64,000 nt of DNA from Branchiostoma floridae (GCF_000003815.2 NC_049994.1:2967464-3031463); one strand, 5' to 3'. Shown: positions 13,377 through 24,600, numbered from the stretch's first letter. Numbers and translations: made by a program. Notes: a model not told the origin generated them from the sequence alone.

Positions 13377-13505
13377 ATGTTTACGCCGCCTGATGGTGTA
13401 GAACCTAAAGATTGCACCGTCACACTCAACAGCCTTGGACGGGGAAAAGCGCTCGTCTCCCGCTTGGAATCTGCCTTGTTCTCCGCTTGCGGCACCGGCT
13501 ACTAA
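13377..13505 (+). CDS. possible terminal exon or short ORF, 42 codons
   Basis: The segment is GC-rich and coding-like within AT-rich DNA. An ATG at 13377 opens a 42-codon frame (begins MFTPPDGVEPKDC, ends in CGTGY) to TAA. A splice-acceptor-like pyrimidine tract plus CAG (ending 13374) directly precedes it, so it could be the last exon of an upstream gene. However, the complementary strand is also open across the same interval and reads equally protein-like, so strand and coding status are uncertain. It could also be a GC-rich dispersed repeat. I recognise no family. Confidence 0.25.
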   Translation: MFTPPDGVEPKDCTVTLNSLGRGKALVSRLESALFSACGTGY

Positions 13506-14550
13506 CTAAGCCCGGTGGAAACTCCTACTTCCCCAGCCCTATCCGTTGCTCATCCGTGGTAAACATTTCTATTAAGCCGTAGATGACATTGGTGATTGGT
13601 TGAAGAGGGCATTGATTTACCAGCACCGCCGCAAAAATGCTCTCTCCAGCGCCTGCTAAACAGATCCTCGTCACCGCTGTCCAATACACCATCAACACAA
13701 TTGGTCGATATTACCAATTCCCGAAAGTTCCGATAGAACTGGTGCCCGGGGCGGTGAGTTCTCGCGAGTTTGAATATAGAGAATGAATCACCGTGGCCGA
13801 TCAGAAACTATAATGATCTTCTTCTATACGTTAGGTCCGCTGACAGAGTCACGGATGTTGGCTTTTGCGCACTCACTCGCACCGAGTCATCATATATTTG
13901 ATAAAACATTACATATGATCATTTCCTGGAGCCGAAACATGCAAAGGATGTTAAGAGACAACTGTCAAGTATTGCAAGTTGAAGCTAGTGACATTGTATA
14001 TTGGCCATGAGAAAGAAAAATTTCTGCTGACAAAAAAATAGAAATGATAATGAATTAAGCAAATCCACAACCCTTTTCATTTTGCTTCTACATATGCTTT
14101 TAAAACACAGACAGACGGAAAGACAGGCATAAATGCGCGTCGAAAAAAGCGTCCTTCTTATGGTTATGGTAATCAACCTCTATACATTCATATAACAGTT
14201 AATGACAATGTCAATTCTCTGTATGTTAATGCCCAATATGGTCTAAATTCATTGAGTAAGATAACTTTAATAAAATTAAAGAGAGGTGACCCTATACTCA
14301 ACCTAAAATGTACAATTTCTTGTCTAACCCAGATGGATTCATTTTTCTTTGGAGTCTCTCTAGTTTAAAGGTATTTATAATAGATTTGGGCAAATTTGTT
14401 TATAATTAACATTCTCTACATAGCTATATTGTTACAACATCTATCACCGTCTGCTTGCATTTACAAGTACATTCTTGCATTTAACGCATCTGGGCCGGAC
14501 AATAACATACGAAAAAGATAATTTTGTAATCTTCCAAACACATGTGCATT
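13506..14550. other. no recognised gene
   Basis: A 75-codon frame at 13783-14010 has no support. The remainder is AT-rich and featureless to the eye. Confidence 0.45.
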
Positions 14551-14554
14551 TGAT

Positions 14555-14830
14555 ACACCCGGTTGCGGCACTGCACTTGAGGCCCCGGTGGCGGCACTGC
14601 TGTGTTCGAAAGTTACAAAACGAATTTGAGAAATAAAGAACGATTTTTTTTTTTTACGTTTTGTGTATGTTGTTGTCTGGTAAGTCATACTTTTACGTAT
14701 TACGCAATATCAAGATAACATATATATATATATAACAGCAATGTGGCAGTGAACGAACCCCGAAGTGCTGCACCGGTGCCCCGAGTTCAGTGAGATACCA
14801 CCTTCAAGTCAGCTACAAGTGAGGGTCGGT
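14555..14830. repeat. inverted pair of a GC-rich ~50-bp repeat
   Basis: A core approximating 'CTGCACTTG.GG.ACCGGTG' followed by 'CGGCACTGCTG.GTTC' occurs on + at about 14564-14612 and on - at about 14745-14815. A third copy lies on - at about 50915-50990. The two copies here face away from each other around an (AT)n tract (14720-14735). This looks like a dispersed repeat family. Similarity between copies is roughly three quarters by eye. Confidence 0.6.
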
Positions 14831-16050
14831 ACAAACGAGGATGCGCTTGATTAAGTTACGAGAAACGAGGCGAGCGGAGAATGGCCCAATTAGCCTTTAT
14901 ATCATCCTGCAAGTATACGGCCTGTATTGGTAAGGTTTCGGGTTCCTTGGCGCCTGGCTAGAATTACACCAAATTGCTAGAGCACGACTTGATTAAGCGG
15001 AAGTGCTTTGACGGGGCAATTAAGGTGTGAAGAAGAGGGGGTTCAATTTCAAGATATCGAACGTAGTTTCCTACGACGTTTCCTGACTTCGAAAATCTTC
15101 TCAGGCTGACATGCGAAGTGCAATGCTCTTTTCACCTTGTTGTAAACAGCAATTGAGGAATCTTTTACCTAGCAGCCAGTCTAACGTGGGGTGGTTTGAC
15201 TCTCTACGGGGTATATGAAGCCCTCTACCGCCGGGGTAACCTTTCGCACCCGGTAGGAGTTTCTTCTGGTTGGGGTTTCACGCGGGAATGGTTTAATTGG
15301 CAACCCTTGGCAATGTTTTAACGTCGCGGTTGAAACAAGGAGGTATGTTAGCAGAAGACAGAATAAAAATCTCCGTTGTGATTTCAGATTAAAGTTGAAG
15401 AGGTCACAGAGAAAGCTGAGAGCATCTTTTAGTACTTTGTGAGAATTCCGTATGTTTGAGATTGAATGTGAGCCGCTGTTGCACATTTTTGGTAAATATT
15501 GACTGACAAAATATGTTGAAAGTCTTTATTATAGCAATGGAGTTTTAAAAAAAAACATCGGAATTTCAGTCTATTAAAGCAAGGAACAAATACGTTTTTT
15601 ACCAGGTTTGTTTAGCTGCATTACAACATGTATTTTCGAAAGTGGATAAAGAGAAATTTAGTTTGAATAACCACGTACAGTGTATTTTCTTCTTGGTTAT
15701 ATTAACCACACTCTATTACAAAATACCATTTATTTTCTATTTTATTCAACTTCCAATATTAACAAAATCGTTAGAGAACGTAAGTTCAACTTGTCGACAA
15801 CCGTCAAACAAGAGAATATTAAATTTCACTTTTAAACACGAGAATAATATGTACGATGATCGCTATGTATCAAGTAGATATTCCAAGATACGAAAAGGTG
15901 AACATAAAAGCTAAGACTTTTATCAAAATTTACACAGTAGAAGAAAGATTCCAGTAACAAGTGATTATTACCTTTTCACAATCTAAAGGTGGGAACCAGA
16001 CATTAAAGTTTGATCCATTCACACCGAGAAAGACCCATGAATATTTCTTT
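14831..16050. other. no well-supported gene
   Basis: The only frame worth noting is listed separately (15181-15486, -). The 90-codon + frame at 15642-15914 is AT-driven and unsupported. Confidence 0.4.
15181..15486 (-). CDS. hypothetical small secreted protein, weak
   Basis: This 101-codon frame has a signal-peptide-like core (RRFLFCLLLTYLLVSTA) about half-way along, followed by a Pro/Arg/Thr-rich tail. The hydrophobic stretch is not N-terminal when read from the first ATG. No splice sites, homologue or promoter were recognised, so chance is the leading alternative. Confidence 0.13.
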   Translation of the reverse strand: MCNSGSHSISNIRNSHKVLKDALSFLCDLFNFNLKSQRRFLFCLLLTYLLVSTATLKHCQGLPIKPFPRETPTRRNSYRVRKVTPAVEGFIYPVESQTTPR

Positions 16051-16054
16051 TTAT

Positions 16055-16140
16055 AAATGTGGTGGGTTCTTTAACGTGGTCGAGGCGTGGCCCTATTCAA
16101 ACACGGAGACCACAGCTTAACGTTCCATCCTAAACCGAAT
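16055..16140 (+). repeat. fragment of a widespread invertebrate repeat
   Basis: The string 'gggttctttaacgtgg', then 'cacggagacc...cttaacgttccatcc', matches the pattern 'GGGTTCTTTAACGTG...ACGGGACCTCC...TAACGTCCCATCC'. I remember this pattern as dispersed in many invertebrate genomes. Assignment is from memory and the class is unknown to me. Confidence 0.4.
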
Positions 16141-16586
16141 CTAGATAATTACATACACCTGTATTCCCTAACTTAAAATTAAGTGAGGTAAATAAATATA
16201 TTCCCTATGAGCAAAACAATGGTGTCTGCAAATGATTTAAGACAAAAATGTTCGGATTTTAAGTCAACATTTCTAAACGCAAGGTCAATCTGTAACGTAA
16301 GTATTCATTTCAATCATCTGATCGAGTCAGAGAGAATAACAAATTTCGGTTTGGGACGTCAATAACCCTAGACAAGAAACCATATGCGCCTTTTTAAGCG
16401 TGTTAACACAATATTGGACGCGTACGTTATTCGATTTCACAAGAGTAGCATATGTATAAAGGGCAAAGTATCTATTAGGTACAACGAATTAAAAGCTAGT
16501 TTCGAAACAGTGGTTCCATCGATTGACCCACTTTTCCCTCTATGTGTGCAGTGCTTCTGATATGTGGGACAGTACCTATAGAAACT

Positions 16587-16925
16587 AACGCTGAGGGCAC
16601 AACCCGCCGTACGTGCAAATACGTGCTGTCTACGTGCCAACACGTATATCTTTTGGGATCCGTAAGTGGTAAGTACCATCTCCGTTCGAACTCGTAGGGA
16701 GTCCAATGGATTTTGGGGCACGCAGACACGCCGTAGAACTTTACGTGCAGGCATAACTTTGTGCGCCATCGGGCTGCGGATTCGCCCCCCCCCCCCCCGT
16801 ACGTGCCAGTACGGTCGACGCACCTGCCCTGTACAGCCTGAACGTTTTCAGAAATACGTGGCGGACGTAGCCTCCCAAAAAATCGTACGGACAAATTGCA
16901 CGTACGGCGGGTTGTGTCCTTAGCT
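16587..16925. mobile_element. MITE with ~25-bp terminal inverted repeats, CpG-rich
   Basis: The left end 'GGGCACAACCCGCCGTACG' and the reverse complement of the right end 'GGACACAACCCGCCGTACG' match across about 25 bp. Both continue 'TGCAA'. The interior is dense in TACGTG/CACGTA words and contains a C15 run (about 16785-16799). No transposase is encoded; overlapping frames on both strands are by-products of the GC-rich interior. Flanking TGA/TTA would suit a 3-bp target duplication of the PIF/Harbinger kind, but that is only a suggestion. Confidence 0.7.
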
Positions 16926-18348
16926 TAATTCACAGCTCTCACTCTCTCTATATGGATGGTATGGGTTGTGTATTGGCATTTTGACGTCAAATCTTAAGGC
17001 AGGGGAACTTTGTTGGTTACATGATCAAGCTGCACAACGGAGGGTCAAAGTAACAAATAAATTATTCCCTACAAACTTTAAATACCTTAGACACACAAAA
17101 AATGTGAGCAATTCTAATGGATTTAAATAAACGCACAGGTACCAACGGGTCCTTAGGATGCTTTCATATTTGCAAGTCCTTATGAGGTCTGAATAAAATT
17201 TATATCCTCCATGGGTCGCAGGAAAAAGAGTAAATATGAGACAAATATGGACAACTTATAGTGTGAAAAAAAAACAAAGTTAACGTATCTGGTGTGTAAG
17301 CGTACGTGTCAACATTTGCCATTATGAACAATGAAAAAAGCACATGACATGCCAGAGAGTTCAAGAGGAGTGGTATGGTTGCGACCATTTGACTCGTTTA
17401 GCATCATATCTGGCAAATTTGTTCAATTTCTTCTATTTTTCCAGCGATCTGTAAAGCCTGGTAGAGACTAAGACTTCCATACGGACCTCGGTAGAGACTA
17501 AGACTCCCATACGGACCTCATATAGACTTGAATATATACGCACGTGTGAACCGCCCCTTTGGCTAAGGTTATCACACAGATATTCTCATTTATATTTCGT
17601 TTGAAAACCGTTGGCAGTCGGTGCAATGATGAAAGCAGAAGTTCTCTGATATAATCTTCTTCTTATCAAGCCGCATTACCTTACCTCGTTCCCGTAGTCT
17701 AGACCTGTCACACTCCATTGTTAGCGATGAAGAAAACCAATCTCAACTTATCGAGTGGGTTTGTGTCTGGAATAATGAAGAGGTAGCTTTCACCAACATC
17801 GCCTTCAGTTTATTTTAAAATGAAACTGTATTTAGCCATGTATGAGTGCAAGGACGATGCTAACATTTTGTATTTTGTCTAAATTTTTGCGAAAATAACT
17901 TTTGTTGGTGTGTTCTTCCTCTTCTGTCATGAACGAATCAGAGCCTAAAACTTAACTTACGTTACATTAGCATATATGAACAAAGCATTAGTTGTTGTAG
18001 GAAATATGCACGGCGGTCGGTTGCTAGGGTTGCTATGCGAGTTCGACAGAGTATCGGGTTACAAGAGGCCTACTATTTGCTAACCGTAAAATATTTCAAA
18101 ATAAACAAGATGTTATGACAAGGAAAATGTATTCAAAATAAGATTAAATTCGCAATTTTAGATAGTTTGAATCTTCCCGTTTGAATTGAGATAGTTGTTT
18201 TGTTTCGATTTTGCTTCCAAAGACGATTATTTTCTGTTTCAAGGAAGGCCTTCAATTTGACCAAACTCTTGATAAGATGGGCCGCAAGTGCCATGGTAAA
18301 TTGTCGATTTTTTATATTTTTCGTCATCTGAGAGGCAAATAAAGCTTT
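16926..18348. other. no recognised gene; small duplications
   Basis: A 30-bp unit is tandemly duplicated at 17460-17519 with one mismatch ('ggtagagactaagac' start). The phrase 'ttctgtcatgaac.aat.agagc' near 17925 recurs near 25620, marking another dispersed repeat. Nothing coding was recognised. Confidence 0.45.
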
Positions 18349-18482
18349 CTGTTTTTGGGATTTTTTAATTTTTAATTTTAAGCAAAGTTACAGTCAAAAA
18401 TATGCGTAAAAATGGCATTTTTCGCACTTAATTACCAATAATTCAAAATCTAGGGCATTTTTTAAAAATCCCAAAAACCAAA
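18349..18482. repeat. small fold-back element
   Basis: 'GTTTTTGGGATTTTT' near 18350 and its reverse complement near 18463-18479 enclose a second hairpin ('gcgtaaaaatg' with 'catttttcgc'). The nested inverted repeats suggest a short MITE-like unit of about 130 bp. Confidence 0.55.
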
Positions 18483-18832
18483 ATCTCGGGAAAACCGTTG
18501 CGGTCATTTTGAGCCGTCAATGAGTTATGTTGGACTCTTCTTGGTGGAGATCTTAAACGATGTTTACACGCATGTCATGCCGCACGGAGAGCGGGAGGGT
18601 GTAATTGATACCGGTGTAAACAACACATATGATATTCAAGGTCACCAACAAAAACGCCAGTAGCTTCGTTACATATAACAGGTCCCAAACAAAGTGAAAG
18701 CATAGATGTACTGTCCAGAAAATTGTTTATATCGGTTAAAAACTATATTTTTCGCCTGATTCAAGTTAGTTGGGGGGAAAATGCCAGAAAGCACGGTTTT
18801 ACCTGCAATGACCGCAGATGACCTAAATAGAA

Positions 18833-18900
18833 CACGGGTTCGGTTCGAATTACGTCAGATGGAACATCATGGAAGAAGGTTCGAATTCGGCTAGACATGG
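18833..18900 (+). repeat. dispersed repeat shared with 47.1 kb
   Basis: 'ggaacatcatgga', then 'gttcgaattcggctRgaca' and 'ggga', occur here and at about 47115-47185 in the same order and spacing. Confidence 0.6.
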
Positions 18901-19730
18901 GAGATTTTGAGCCCGTATTTGACCACCGTGATGAAGTAAATATTAACTTTTATAGCATTCATATTTACAGGTTAATTGCTATGTCAAAACCTTTGTTGGT
19001 AAGTACGCCGTTCTGCGCCAAGTTGTCTCGTATTGTCAATAGCAAATTTACGGAAATCAAAAAAGAAAATCGCAATTTTTGGCAAAAATTTGGACCCCTT
19101 CGATAATGCCTTCCAAAAGTTGGCATATTTCAGTAAGAATCCACTTAAAAATTATTTGCACATCCATACTTCTATTTTTGTTTTTAATTTCGCGCATATA
19201 CGCTCGGCTTCCATTCCAGTCCAAACTGTTACATTTCGTCCCCGCAAAAGGTTATACAATCTCGCCTTTGACTTCCGCTGTAACTTTCCAGGGTCAAATG
19301 GCCAATACATTAGCCAAGTTGCCCCTAGCCATTCATATGTCTCTTTCCGTATTGCTTGGTGACCCCATACATTTTCCGCCGAGCGAAAAATCTTTGGTAG
19401 TCGGGGGCATGTTACGCGGTTAAAATTTAACGTTTGGAAGGTCAATAGGCCAGATGCAAGTGAAGGCAATATCGGTTGGATGTCTCTCATTTTCAACCGG
19501 TGGAGGAACAATTGCACCAAATGGCCCAGCTCTATTGACCTCGCGTACATTTGGTTGTATCGACCTCAATTTTTACGTTGTAAGATTAAATATATATATG
19601 TTCCCGGGGCAGAAAAGGCGATAATGAGAGCAAAGTGGTCGGACCACGGCTGAATTGCTTTATCGTCAAGCGATTCTTCAAGAATGTGTGGCGGGTCTGG
19701 AAAATATGAACAGAATCTAAGAAGGGAAAT
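18901..19730. other. overlapping frames, no supported gene
   Basis: Three overlapping frames of 109-132 codons lie at 19033-19550 on both strands. Their overlap and the lack of a recognisable motif or splice sites argue against coding. The segment is more balanced in composition than its flanks and may be an old repeat. Confidence 0.35.
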
Positions 19731-19784
19731 GTATGTATGAGAAGAAAGCCAAGAAGGCTATGCTGTCGGTAGCGGATGCCAGTG

Positions 19785-19925
19785 TGTGTGTTAGTGTGTT
19801 AGTTTGTGTTTGTGTGTGTGCGCGCATATGTATTTGTGCCTGCGTATGTACATGTATGTGTGTCTGTGTGCGCGCGCGCGTGTGTGTGTTTGTGTGTGTG
19901 CGTGCGTGCGTGTGTGTGTGTGTAG
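19785..19925. repeat. (TG)n/(CG)n microsatellite
   Basis: TG repeats mixed with 'cgcgcgcg' and 'tgcgtgcgtgcg', about 140 bp. A 74-codon frame across it is an artefact. Confidence 0.9.
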
Positions 19926-20880
19926 ACGATCACCATGACTTAGGAGGGCCTAAATAGATTGCATTGTGTATTAAGTGGCTATGGGTCTTCATGAGATCTC
20001 AAAATAACTAGATTTTTGAGGCTCCTAGTGGCTTACATGAGCATTATAACCTTATTTTAGCATCAATACTATAATGTAAAGTGTTCGCAAAAACAACAAT
20101 AGCTGTAGAATAAAATTTGGAAACTCTTTTGCCTGTGTGTTGCATGCCTCTTGATAATAAATGATCCATATGCTATCCGTTTAAACTGTGGCAATCACTC
20201 AAAAGAGACGCAGTATCAGCCGTCAGAAACGACTTTGAAGAGTGTACATTCTGAACAGTGGGAGAGATAACTCCATGGTTTAGGATGAGCCATTTACAGT
20301 TTGTGACGTAAGCTGGACCTACAGCTCATACATCGTGCCTAGGCAATTGTGTCGTATCACCTTTGATTTGTCTGCTAAGACTCATAGCACGTTCCCTTTG
20401 GCTCGGTCATGATACTAGTAAGTGGTTACCAAAATCGTCTTTCTCAAGATAAAAATCTCATAAATATCGCAAACAACATGTAACTCACTGGACTGGGTAA
20501 AATTGCGCAAAAAATTCGAAAAGTGCATATTCATTAGCAAATCGGCTCAAAACCGCATTTCTCCTTAAAAAAAATGGCAACAAAATCTCTGGAATAGACC
20601 GTTCCTGACTGTCGACGTCAATCACAATGAGAGAACGGCAGGTAGTGTTTGACCAATGGGAGGGTGACAAATATTTGCATGCTAGACGTATAGGGGGAGG
20701 TGCTGTGAGATTGGTCTCTTGCTAGTATCGGGCTCTGTTTGTCCCTGGTCTGGAAAATAGAGACTAGGTAACACTAACACAAGTTTTGCCTAGAGCGCTG
20801 AGCTGTGTTCTATTTGTGTCCAAACAGTGATATCTGCTGCCGCAATTCCAGTAAACTAGTACGTTTAAGATAAAATAAGT
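19926..20880. other. no recognised gene
   Basis: AT-rich sequence without coding or structural signals that I can support. Confidence 0.45.
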
Positions 20881-20884
20881 GGAT

Positions 20885-21240
20885 TTTTTTTCTCGTAATC
20901 ATACTTCTAAGAAAATATGTAGATAAATGAAAATCACCCAATTGGTGTTTTACATGGTATGAAATAATGCAAATTCCTTCAAAATAAAAATAAAAAACTG
21001 TTCAAAACAATGTCCGTTTTCACAATCCCATTAAGCTATACGTTTGTGTGTGTTGGGGGAGGGGGGGGGGGTTCTCGAAATCATACTTGCAAGAAAATAT
21101 CTAGAAAAAAGAAAATCACCCTATTGGCGATCTACATAAAATAACGCCAATTTCTACTTACCCATTTCGCTTCCTTCTCAAAATCGATTTTTACAATTAA
21201 CAGTCGTCACTCATACGTTACACAATATGCTGCTTAAGTA
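20885..21240. repeat. ~185-bp tandem duplication with a G-run
   Basis: The block 'ctcg.aatcatacttc.aagaaaatat.tag', continuing 'gaaaatcaccc.attgg', occurs at about 20895 and again at about 21075. A G-rich run ('gggggaggggggggggg', about 21055-21071) sits at the junction and could form a quadruplex on the + strand. Confidence 0.65.
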
Positions 21241-21469
21241 TTAATAATGCTGTTGTAGCGGCGGCGCCAATTGTGGATTACATGTACAATTCATTAAAAC
21301 CCAGCCACTTCGTATCCCCTGTTGGTAAGTATTGATCAATTCAGGTTAAATTATACCCAACTCCACTAAGGGGCAACCTCGCTACGACCGACCGATTTGA
21401 CAGCAAGCTTGACTAATTCAAAATGAATCTTATTACCACTTTGTTTGTTTTGTTTTCTTTTTTTTCAGT

Positions 21470-21670
21470 TTGACTTTTGCATAATATTCCGACTATGAAG
21501 TCAACCTATACACGAATCCATTTCAGGTTGTAGTGGGGTCGCATCACCTTCAACATGTTGTAGTGAGGTCGTAACACTTAAGATCGTAGTGATTTTGCGA
21601 CACTTCAAGTCGTTGTGAGGTCGCAACACTATAACCATCTTTGTAAGATCACAACACGATTTTGTAGAAT
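21470..21670 (+). repeat. short tandem repeats of a 'GTAGTGAGGTCGCAACAC' type
   Basis: Words near 'gttgtagtgaggtcg.aacac' recur about four times at 25-45 bp spacing. The upstream part ('gcataatattccgactat', 'gaagtcaa', 'caggttg') also matches 10600-10660, so this is a dispersed family. Confidence 0.5.
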
Positions 21671-22647
21671 TGGAGATTATCCATTCGTCGGTCGTTCTCT
21701 CGCGTTCGAATCATACAACAGCGACTCCTACCGACCTATCCAAACAGGGCAAATGTATTATTATGTACACAAAAAAAGCTAAAACATTCTTAGCTAAGGG
21801 TCTTTCATTTTGACAGACTGGCCCTTTTGAAGTACTTTAGAATGACACACCTAACATTCACATATAGACTAGCACACTTAGAGAGAATATGGACAAGAAC
21901 AGAAGCCAGAAGAAAGATCATGGACTGCAACACTCATAGCCAAATTCCTTGAGAAATCTTGGTGGTCTTGTGTAATTTAATCTTATTCATAAGAGAAGAA
22001 ATCATAACTAATGTCTTATCTTAACAAATTTAAAACGTCCCCTCCATTCTCAGGCAACTTATCCATTGCCAAATGCAAGATTGTGGTAACGTTAAGTACG
22101 TACAAAATAGGTAAATAAATTGTAAAATAAGTTCTAATATAATTTGTTCAATGTACCAATTTGCTTTATACAAGATGAATGCCATACAGTATAGCTTCTC
22201 AATTTACAAGGACGATGTTAGTAACAGAACCAGATTGACAATACCAGTGCCAATACTTTGTCTTCCTTTGGACTTGTAAGACAGTCGGTATTTTATCGAC
22301 ACTGTATAAAGGTAATCAGGGTGGGTCAAGGGTCATCCGGAGGTCAACATTTCAGCACCGCCATGTTCTGTGTGTTTATTTTGGGCGGAGAAAAATAATG
22401 CAGCTTTTTTACGATATTGGGGCACTTCAAAACATAAAACTAGTACAGGTATGAGCTCTATTGTTATGTTTAACAGTTGAAGGGTCCATATTGTAGTTTG
22501 TAGTTGTGAAACCGTGCAATATTTCTGTCCGCAGTTTTGGAGGGGGAGGGGCATCTTATATATAACGACTTACATTTAAGTGCCAAACAACTTGCCATAT
22601 AAAATTGGCGACATTTGTAATATTAAAGTGTTTTCATGTTGCAAAAC
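21671..22647. other. no recognised gene
   Basis: Only a 73-codon unsupported frame (22333-22554, -). Confidence 0.45.
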
Positions 22648-23020
22648 TACCGAAGTCACGGGTTCCTCTCTCAGCACTCGGTGTCTAGTGCGGAAGGGGC
22701 CTTCCGCACTAGAAGTCTAGTGCCGAAGTTACGTCCGCACTAGGTGTCCAGTGGTGAGTCGACTTCAGCACTGAAAAACCCGATTCACCACTAGAAACCG
22801 AGTGCTGAGACTACCTTCCGCACTAGAAAACGAGTGACGACAAATATTCCGCACTAGAAAACGAGTGACGACAAACATTCCGCTCTAGAAAACGAGTGAC
22901 GACAAATATTCCGCACAGGAAAACCAGTGACGACAAATATTCCGCACTTGAAACTGAGTGCTGACAGCCAGCCTCCGTTACGTTATTTACAGTTCCGGGC
23001 AGTTAAAGGTGGTACACACA

Positions 23021-23030
23021 TATATAAAAG
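23021..23030 (+). promoter_or_regulatory. TATA box, putative promoter of the zinc-finger gene
   Basis: TATATAAAAG is a near-ideal TATA box. It lies just after the left hairpin array and about 440 bp before a strong donor (AAG|GTGAGT at 23470/23471). It is the best upstream promoter candidate for the zinc-finger gene, whose coding exon opens after a splice acceptor. Transcript data are needed to prove it. Confidence 0.4.
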
Positions 23031-23049
23031 AAGTGTAGCAAAACGTTCA

Positions 23050-23470
23050 CCTTGAGCCTGAGAAAGCTGCGTATGGGAGAAAATATCCGTGTCGGGTTTT
23101 CAAAGAACAGTACATATCAATTATCTTTCTTATTTAGACATTAATTTCTTTCGTGACCAAAGTAGAACTGTCTAAACTGTCTGTATCCACCACGCAATGA
23201 TGCATGCGAACGATTGATTGAAAGTAGTCTGCAACTCAAACACGACAAAGGGAGCTGTAACGTTAATGTATTGTATTAGCATTTTATCTTCGTGAAATTT
23301 AGAAAAAGGGAACGAAGCTGACACACTGTTGACATGAGGTCATCATATACATAACACTATATACATGTAGGGTGTAGCGTATGATACACACATGCTGTTT
23401 GAGTTCCGACAGAGACAAGACTAAGCCAAAATTGATTTAAAATACTGAGTTTACAAGTGACCGTCCGAAG
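23050..23470 (+). other. putative non-coding first exon of the zinc-finger gene
   Basis: The inferred start is about 30 bp after the TATA box and the exon would end at a consensus donor, GTGAGT, at 23471. The acceptor at 24545-24546, after a long pyrimidine tract, would complete a 1,076-bp intron that contains the right-hand hairpin array. The exon has several short upstream ATGs and no long frame, consistent with 5' UTR. Confidence 0.35.
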
Positions 23471-24600
23471 GTGAGTAGGCGCTGCTGCATGTCAACTATG
23501 TTTTTGAGTAACGATTTGGACGCGAGCACTGGAAACCCAGTGCTGACGGTCTTAAAATGATAGTAGCACTCGGCTTCTAGTGCCGAAGTGGTCTTAGCAC
23601 TCGGCCTCTAGTGCCGAAAAGTCACCGAGCACTAGAAATCCCAGTGCGGAACCCGTGACTTAGGTAGGTCGGCACTGGGTTATCCAGTGCTCAATGACCT
23701 CCACACTGGGTAACCAGTGCTGAACGACATTTGAACCACCCTTCCGCACTAGAAACCGAGTGCTGAGCGGAGATTAGCACTAGAAACCGAGTGCTGAGCG
23801 GAGTTCGGCACTAGAAACCGAGTGCTGGGCGGAGTTCGGCACTGGAAAACGAGTGCCGAGACAAGGTGTAGCTCTGGAATTCAAGTGCTGACGGGTCTTC
23901 AGCACTCGAACAAAGCCGTTCCGCACTGGAATTCCTGTGCGGAAGTTTCTTCCGCACTGGGCCCCGAGTGCCGACGCCATTTTCTCCACGTATTCCGCAC
24001 TGGGCGGCCAGTGCGGAACCCGTGACTTCGGTATACTTGCTTTCATGTTTGTCTTTAAATCTGGGTATAAATTTTACGTATATTACATACGATAACCAGG
24101 AAACTCAGTCCGCCATCATAATATTGTATATAAATGATATATGTGTGTATGGCATGATATTGTCATGTCATGTTATGAAAGCTCATAACTTTTATTCTAT
24201 ATACTATTTAAGTACCAAATTTGGTATGGTATTACTGCTTTGTCTGTACCATTATTAACACAACTTGTTATGATAGTGTATCTTATTATTTTTCGTTATC
24301 AAAAGCTCCAGTTCCTTTGATAATAATACATTGACAACTGCCTTTATAAGTTGTGGACACTAACATACTAATAAATGTTTTAATAATGTATTCGATTTCA
24401 AAACATATGATATCTTACATTGTATAACATTAGGCAACATGACTTTATTAGATTAGATTATATCATAGACAAAAAGTTTATATTCTTTCGGTTCATAAAT
24501 TGCTTTGATAAAAATACAAATGTTTTTTTTTTTTCTTTTCATATAGATGCCAGATTGGTGATATTGAACTAAATGCAACAGACAACTATTAACTACAGAC

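Larger units (their letters stand above)
22648..24033. mobile_element. TIR element carrying two arrays of short hairpins
   Basis: Perfect 19-bp terminal inverted repeats, TACCGAAGTCACGGGTTCC (22648-22666) and its complement (24015-24033), begin with a TA that may be the target duplication. Inside, about 10 hairpin units (22674-22975) and about 15 more (23525-24012) have near-invariant arms GCACT/AGTGC around an 8-bp interior, for example GCACTAGAAACCGAGTGC or GCACTGGGTAACCAGTGC. Spacers are 8-20 bp, with a 31-bp period where regular (22820-22950). Some units are inverted (GCACTCGGCTTCTAGTGC). A third, degraded TIR copy sits at 23648-23666. The middle about 540 bp lacks hairpins. No transposase is encoded; a non-autonomous DNA transposon is likeliest. 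Confidence 0.75.

Noticed and set aside
16437-16923. Three overlapping frames of 85-132 codons
   Set aside because: Most of their length lies within the CpG-rich MITE; GC-rich sequence has few stops.
19033-19550. Overlapping frames of 109-132 codons on both strands
   Set aside because: They overlap one another in different frames and strands, with no recognisable domain or splice sites.
22671-24020. CRISPR-like array
   Set aside because: The repeats are short hairpins separated by 8-20 bp in eukaryotic DNA with introns, not 30-bp direct repeats with unique spacers; no Cas genes.
23780-24046. Frames of 67-96 codons over the right hairpin array
   Set aside because: Shadows of the hairpin array, whose repeat units translate on both strands.
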